This document shows, one piece after another, positions 58,149 through 64,000 of a stretch of DNA of 64,000 bases (position 1 is its first letter; every line of letters starts with the position of its first letter). The DNA lies in NCBI GenBank assembly GCA_963995525.1, contig OZ023208.1:21357011-21421010 (forward strand), read 5' to 3'. The notes below the pieces were generated by a model. The model was not told where the DNA came from and did not search any database. It saw only the letters and a program-made list of their open reading frames with translations. The translations under genes were made by a program, and so were the position numbers. The stretch comes from Escarpia spicata (Eukaryota > Annelida > Polychaeta > Sabellida > Siboglinidae).

Positions 58149-58446
58149 TTCACTAAAAACAATTTATTTGATGCTTTCTTTGCATGCCACTCATGAAACA
58201 AATGGTTCTGATTAATAATATCGATACGTTGCAGAATGATTTCTAAAATTGCTATATATAAATTACGAAACACGGTGGTTTGGTTAGGTTTAATTAGTGT
58301 TGCGGTGGCTGCAACGGCCGGACTGCATATGGTAAGCCTAGTGCACCTTACATGACGGGTTGTGCAACATGCCAGATGAGGCGGCAAGAATAGACCGGAC
58401 GCGGCCAGGATAGTGTGGATACAGTGTGGAATTCGGCGCCGGCGGG
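58149..58446. repeat. 300-bp unit, right copy (inverted to 2833-3143)
   Basis: Reverse complement of 2833-3143, ending at the GAATTCGGCGCCGGCGGGGA block beside the satellite. Confidence 0.85.
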
Positions 58447-58449
58447 GAG

Positions 58450-58511
<62 letters not shown>

Positions 58512-59098
58512 GCGTGCGAGGGATGCGTGTATGGTGCGTGTGTGGCGCGTGTGTGGTGCGTGCGTGGTGCGTGTGGGTGCGTGTAGGTGCGTGTAGGTGC
58601 GTGTAGGTGCGTGTGGTGCGGGTGTGGTGCGTATGTGGTGCGTGTGTGGTGCGTGTGTGGTGCGTGTGTGGTGCGTGTGTGATGCGCGTGATGCGCGTGA
58701 TGCGCGTGGTGTGCGTGTTGTGCGTGGTGTGCGTGGTGTGCGTGGTGTGCGTGGTGTGCGTGGTGTGCGTGGTGTGCGTGGTGTGCGTGGTGTGCGTGGT
58801 GTGCTTGGTGTGCGTGGTGTGCGTGGTGTGCGTGGTGTGCGTGGTGTGCGTGGTGTGCGTGGTGTGCGTGGTGTGCGTGGTGTGCGTGGTGTGGGTGGTG
58901 TGGGTGGTGTGGGTGTGGTGTGTCTGTTGTGTGGTGTGAGGTGTGTGGTGTGTAGTGTGCGGTTGCGTGTAGGTGCGTGTGTGGTGCGTGTGTGGTGCGT
59001 GTGTGGTGCGTGTGTGGTGCGTGTGTGGTGCGTGTGTGGTGCGTGTGTGGTGCGTGTGTGGTGCGTGTGTGATGCGTGTGGTGTGTGTGGTGTGTGTC
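58450..59098. repeat. GT-rich 9-bp satellite array
   Basis: (GT)n at 58455-58507, GTGCGTGTGTG units, a block of GGTGTGCGT 9-mers (58705-58890), and GTGGTGCGTGT units to 59095. Open in all frames; artefact frames only. Confidence 0.92.
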
Positions 59099-59104
59099 AC
59101 AAAA

Positions 59105-60190
59105 TCGAGTGTAAGTATTAATAAATTAATAAATTGGCGGTACCCGATTTGACATAGCAAGTTATAGGTTCAGGTGCACTAGGATTCGGAGTGAACGAGA
59201 GACATAACGTGACATCCGATATGTAAGTACGAGAAGCCAACTGGCATTCCCATTTAATACATCAACAACAAATATATGCGGTTCAATGATAGTTGGCCAA
59301 CCGTTACTCTGCTATGACATTATATTTATAACACCATACAATGTACTCGACGAGTATGCATCCAAATACGAATTTACATGGGAGACAGTATAAACAGCTG
59401 GTCACTTACATGAAGACGGGTATACACCGTTGTAAAGTCTATGAACTGTAACCAATGAATGTCTCGTGATGTGCGAATGTCAACGTTCGCATCGGTCGCG
59501 TTCGGCGAGATGTCAGGACGAAGTCGTAAGTCGTTCGGCGTTCGGCGAACGAATGTCGATCCCACGCGAATCACCATGCGACAACACGGTAACGATGTCA
59601 CGACGTCGGCGATGTCGAGAAGGTCTGTCACGAAGTCTGTGTTATGACAGCTAGCAGACGAAACGGTGGTGGCCTCGCATTCGAAGATCACGTCAAAACG
59701 GAACAGCAGTCGGTTATCGCTCAGTCTTCTTCAACGCGTGAGAAGTACAGCGTCTCACAACTAATCAGTACTGTTGGAATCGTAGAAGTATATTACCACA
59801 GGCGTTGGGCGGACACACTTTTCAGCCCAATTCCTGGAGACGAGAGTGCAACACTTTCTTCTGCTCAAATGTTCGTCTGGCCTCGAATGGCCGTCCTGCC
59901 CTTATATAGCTTGATGACCGGAAGTTAGTCTGACCAATTAAAACACTTAATACAAATTAAAGTCGCTTCAAAAACCAGCTCCCGAAACCTTTCAAACATC
60001 GAAGCAATCCATTCAACTCGCTGAGTTCAAAATAGATATTGCGAGCTAAACGTCTGGCTATATAAGTGCTCAAACAATCTTAAACTTACGTGAATTACTT
60101 ACATAATTAATATCACTGGATTCCCTGTATCGAGCCGGATACCACAATATTCATCGTACATTCCAACTCTGATGAATTAATCCATAATTT
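59105..60190. other. Unique sequence with a possible minus-strand core promoter
   Basis: GCTATATAAGGGCAGG on the minus strand (59910-59895) has a TATA-box form, with a CG-rich stretch to about 59460 downstream of it, which could be a promoter or an LTR. No paired LTR or coding region is seen. Low certainty. Confidence 0.3.
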
Positions 60191-60559
60191 TAATAAAACA
60201 CGCACTCTATTCATAAGCTAGGTGTGACCCTAGTGTTTTTCACACCTACATTTAAGTAAACAACTTTTATAAGTTCATAATATAATCTTCTTATAACCAC
60301 AACATATGTAGTTTGCCAGGTCACCATATTATCAGTCATGTTCAATAATTTCTACAGGTACCAAATTTGGTATACCTAACCGTAGAATTAGTGGTGAACG
60401 CTACAAATGAAATTAATTAAATCTGCTCGTCGGCAGTTAAAACGTTACACGCCTTAATCGCCAGAGGGCACCAGCGTGTACCTCCGTGACAATACATACC
60501 AGAGATGGCAAACCACTGTTCTATAGCCTGATTAAATTCTATACAAACCACTTTGTGAC

Positions 60560-61199
60560 ATTGTGTGTGGTGTGCGTGGTGTGGGTGGTGTGTGTGTGTG
60601 GTGTGTCTGGAATGTGGTGTGTCTGGTGTGTTGTGTGTTGTGTGTTGTGTGTGGTGTGTGGTGTGTGGTGTGTGGTGTGTGGTGTGTGGTGTGTGGTGTG
60701 TGGTGCGTGGTGCGCGTGGTGCGCGTGGTGCGCGTGGTGCGCGTGGTGCGCGTGGTGCGCGTGGTGCGCGTGGTGCGCGTGGTGCGTGTGGTGTACTTGT
60801 ATGCGGCGTGTGCGGCGTGTGCGGCGTGTGCGGCGTGTGCGGCGTGTGCGGCGTGTGCGGCGTGTGCGGCGTGTACGGCGTGTGCGGCGTGAGCGGCGTG
60901 TACGGCGTGTCCGGCGTGTGCGGCGTGAGCGGCGTGTGCGGCGAGAGCGGCGTTTGCGGCGAGAGCGGCGTGTGCGGCGTGTGGGGTGTGATGCGTATTG
61001 TGCGTGTGGTGCGTGTGGTGCGTGCGTTGCGTGCGTTGCATGCGGTGCGTGCGGTGCGTGCGGTGTGTGCGGTGCGTGCGGTGCGTGCGGTGCGTGCGGT
61101 GCGTGCGGTGCGTGCTGTGCGGTGCGTGCGGTGCGTGCGGTGCGTGCGGTGCGTGCGGTGCGTGCGGTGCGTGCGGTGTGTGTGTGGTGTGTGTGTGTT

Positions 61200-61261
<62 letters not shown>
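60560..61261. repeat. 9-bp satellite array, copy a
   Basis: Blocks in order: GTGTGTGGT, GGTGCGCGT (60706-60790), GCGTGTGCG (60800-60890), GCGGCGAGA-type, GCGGTGCGT (61030-61180), then (GT)n to 61261. Confidence 0.92.
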
Positions 61262-61262
<1 letters not shown>

Positions 61263-61627
61263 TAAAACACGCACTCTATTCATAAGCTAGGTGTGACCCT
61301 AATGTTTTTCACACCTACATTTAAGTAAACAACTTTTATAAGTTCATAATATAATCTTCTTATAACCACAACATATGTAGTTTGCCAGGTCACCATATTA
61401 TCAGTCATGTTCAATAATTTCTACAGGTACCAAATTTGGTATACCTAACCGTAGAATTAGTGGTGAACGCTACAAATGAAATTAATTAAATCTGCTCGTC
61501 GGCAGTTAAAACGTTACACGCCTTAATCGCCAGAGGGCACCAGCGTGTACCTCCGTGACAATACATACCAGAGATGGCAAACCACTGTTCTAAAGCCTGA
61601 ATAAATTCTATACAAACCACTTTGTGA

Positions 61628-64000
<2,373 letters not shown>

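Overview
The window looks like animal nuclear DNA. Exons are short and separated by long introns with GT/AG borders, dinucleotide microsatellites are dense, and most of the sequence is derived from transposons. One host gene can be assembled. I place the organism tentatively among molluscs (bivalve-like): the extracellular domain order (signal peptide, EGF, fucolectin-like, EGF, FN3, FN3, membrane segment) is one I associate with the expanded receptor-type tyrosine phosphatase families of bivalves. That placement is inference and needs a database search.

Host gene (minus strand, 29058 to 6869). Ten coding exons join in one frame: signal peptide (29058-29007), EGF-like (25758-25591), a two-exon fucolectin/F5-8C-like domain (22056-21871, 20595-20368), two cysteine-rich EGF-like exons (19998-19906, 18089-17946), one FN3 on a single exon (14585-14256), a second FN3 split over two exons (13504-13437, 13025-12800), and a transmembrane exon (6977-6869). 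Every junction agrees in phase, giving about 534 codons. No cytoplasmic domain is seen downstream. A second first exon lies at 51394-51334, in a segmental duplication of the 5' region.

Introns of this gene carry a structurally intact two-ORF CR1-type LINE (about 12560-7917), a P-element/THAP transposase relic, a ZMYM1-type hAT relic, a Penelope-like relic, a tRNA-type SINE and several tandem repeats.

30-57 kb is a graveyard of nested elements. It holds a Mutator-like relic, a pogo/Tigger-like relic and an L2/CR1-group LINE (34985-46307) split by another LINE on the opposite strand (35672-39145) and by a DNA-transposon-like insert (39470-44070) that itself holds a SINE and a Ty3/gypsy-like fragment. 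A TIR element (46572-50030) with another LINE inside sits in the second 5' duplication copy. Beyond these come a FEN/PIN-like mobile gene and a hAT transposase.

The two ends of the window are copies of each other in opposite orientation: an RTE-type LINE relic, its flank, a 9-bp GT/CA-rich satellite, a 300-bp unit and a hAT 5' end. The right side is expanded by extra satellite arrays and a 1069-bp tandem duplication. All long valine/cysteine, threonine/histidine and alanine/arginine reading frames in these repeats are artefacts.
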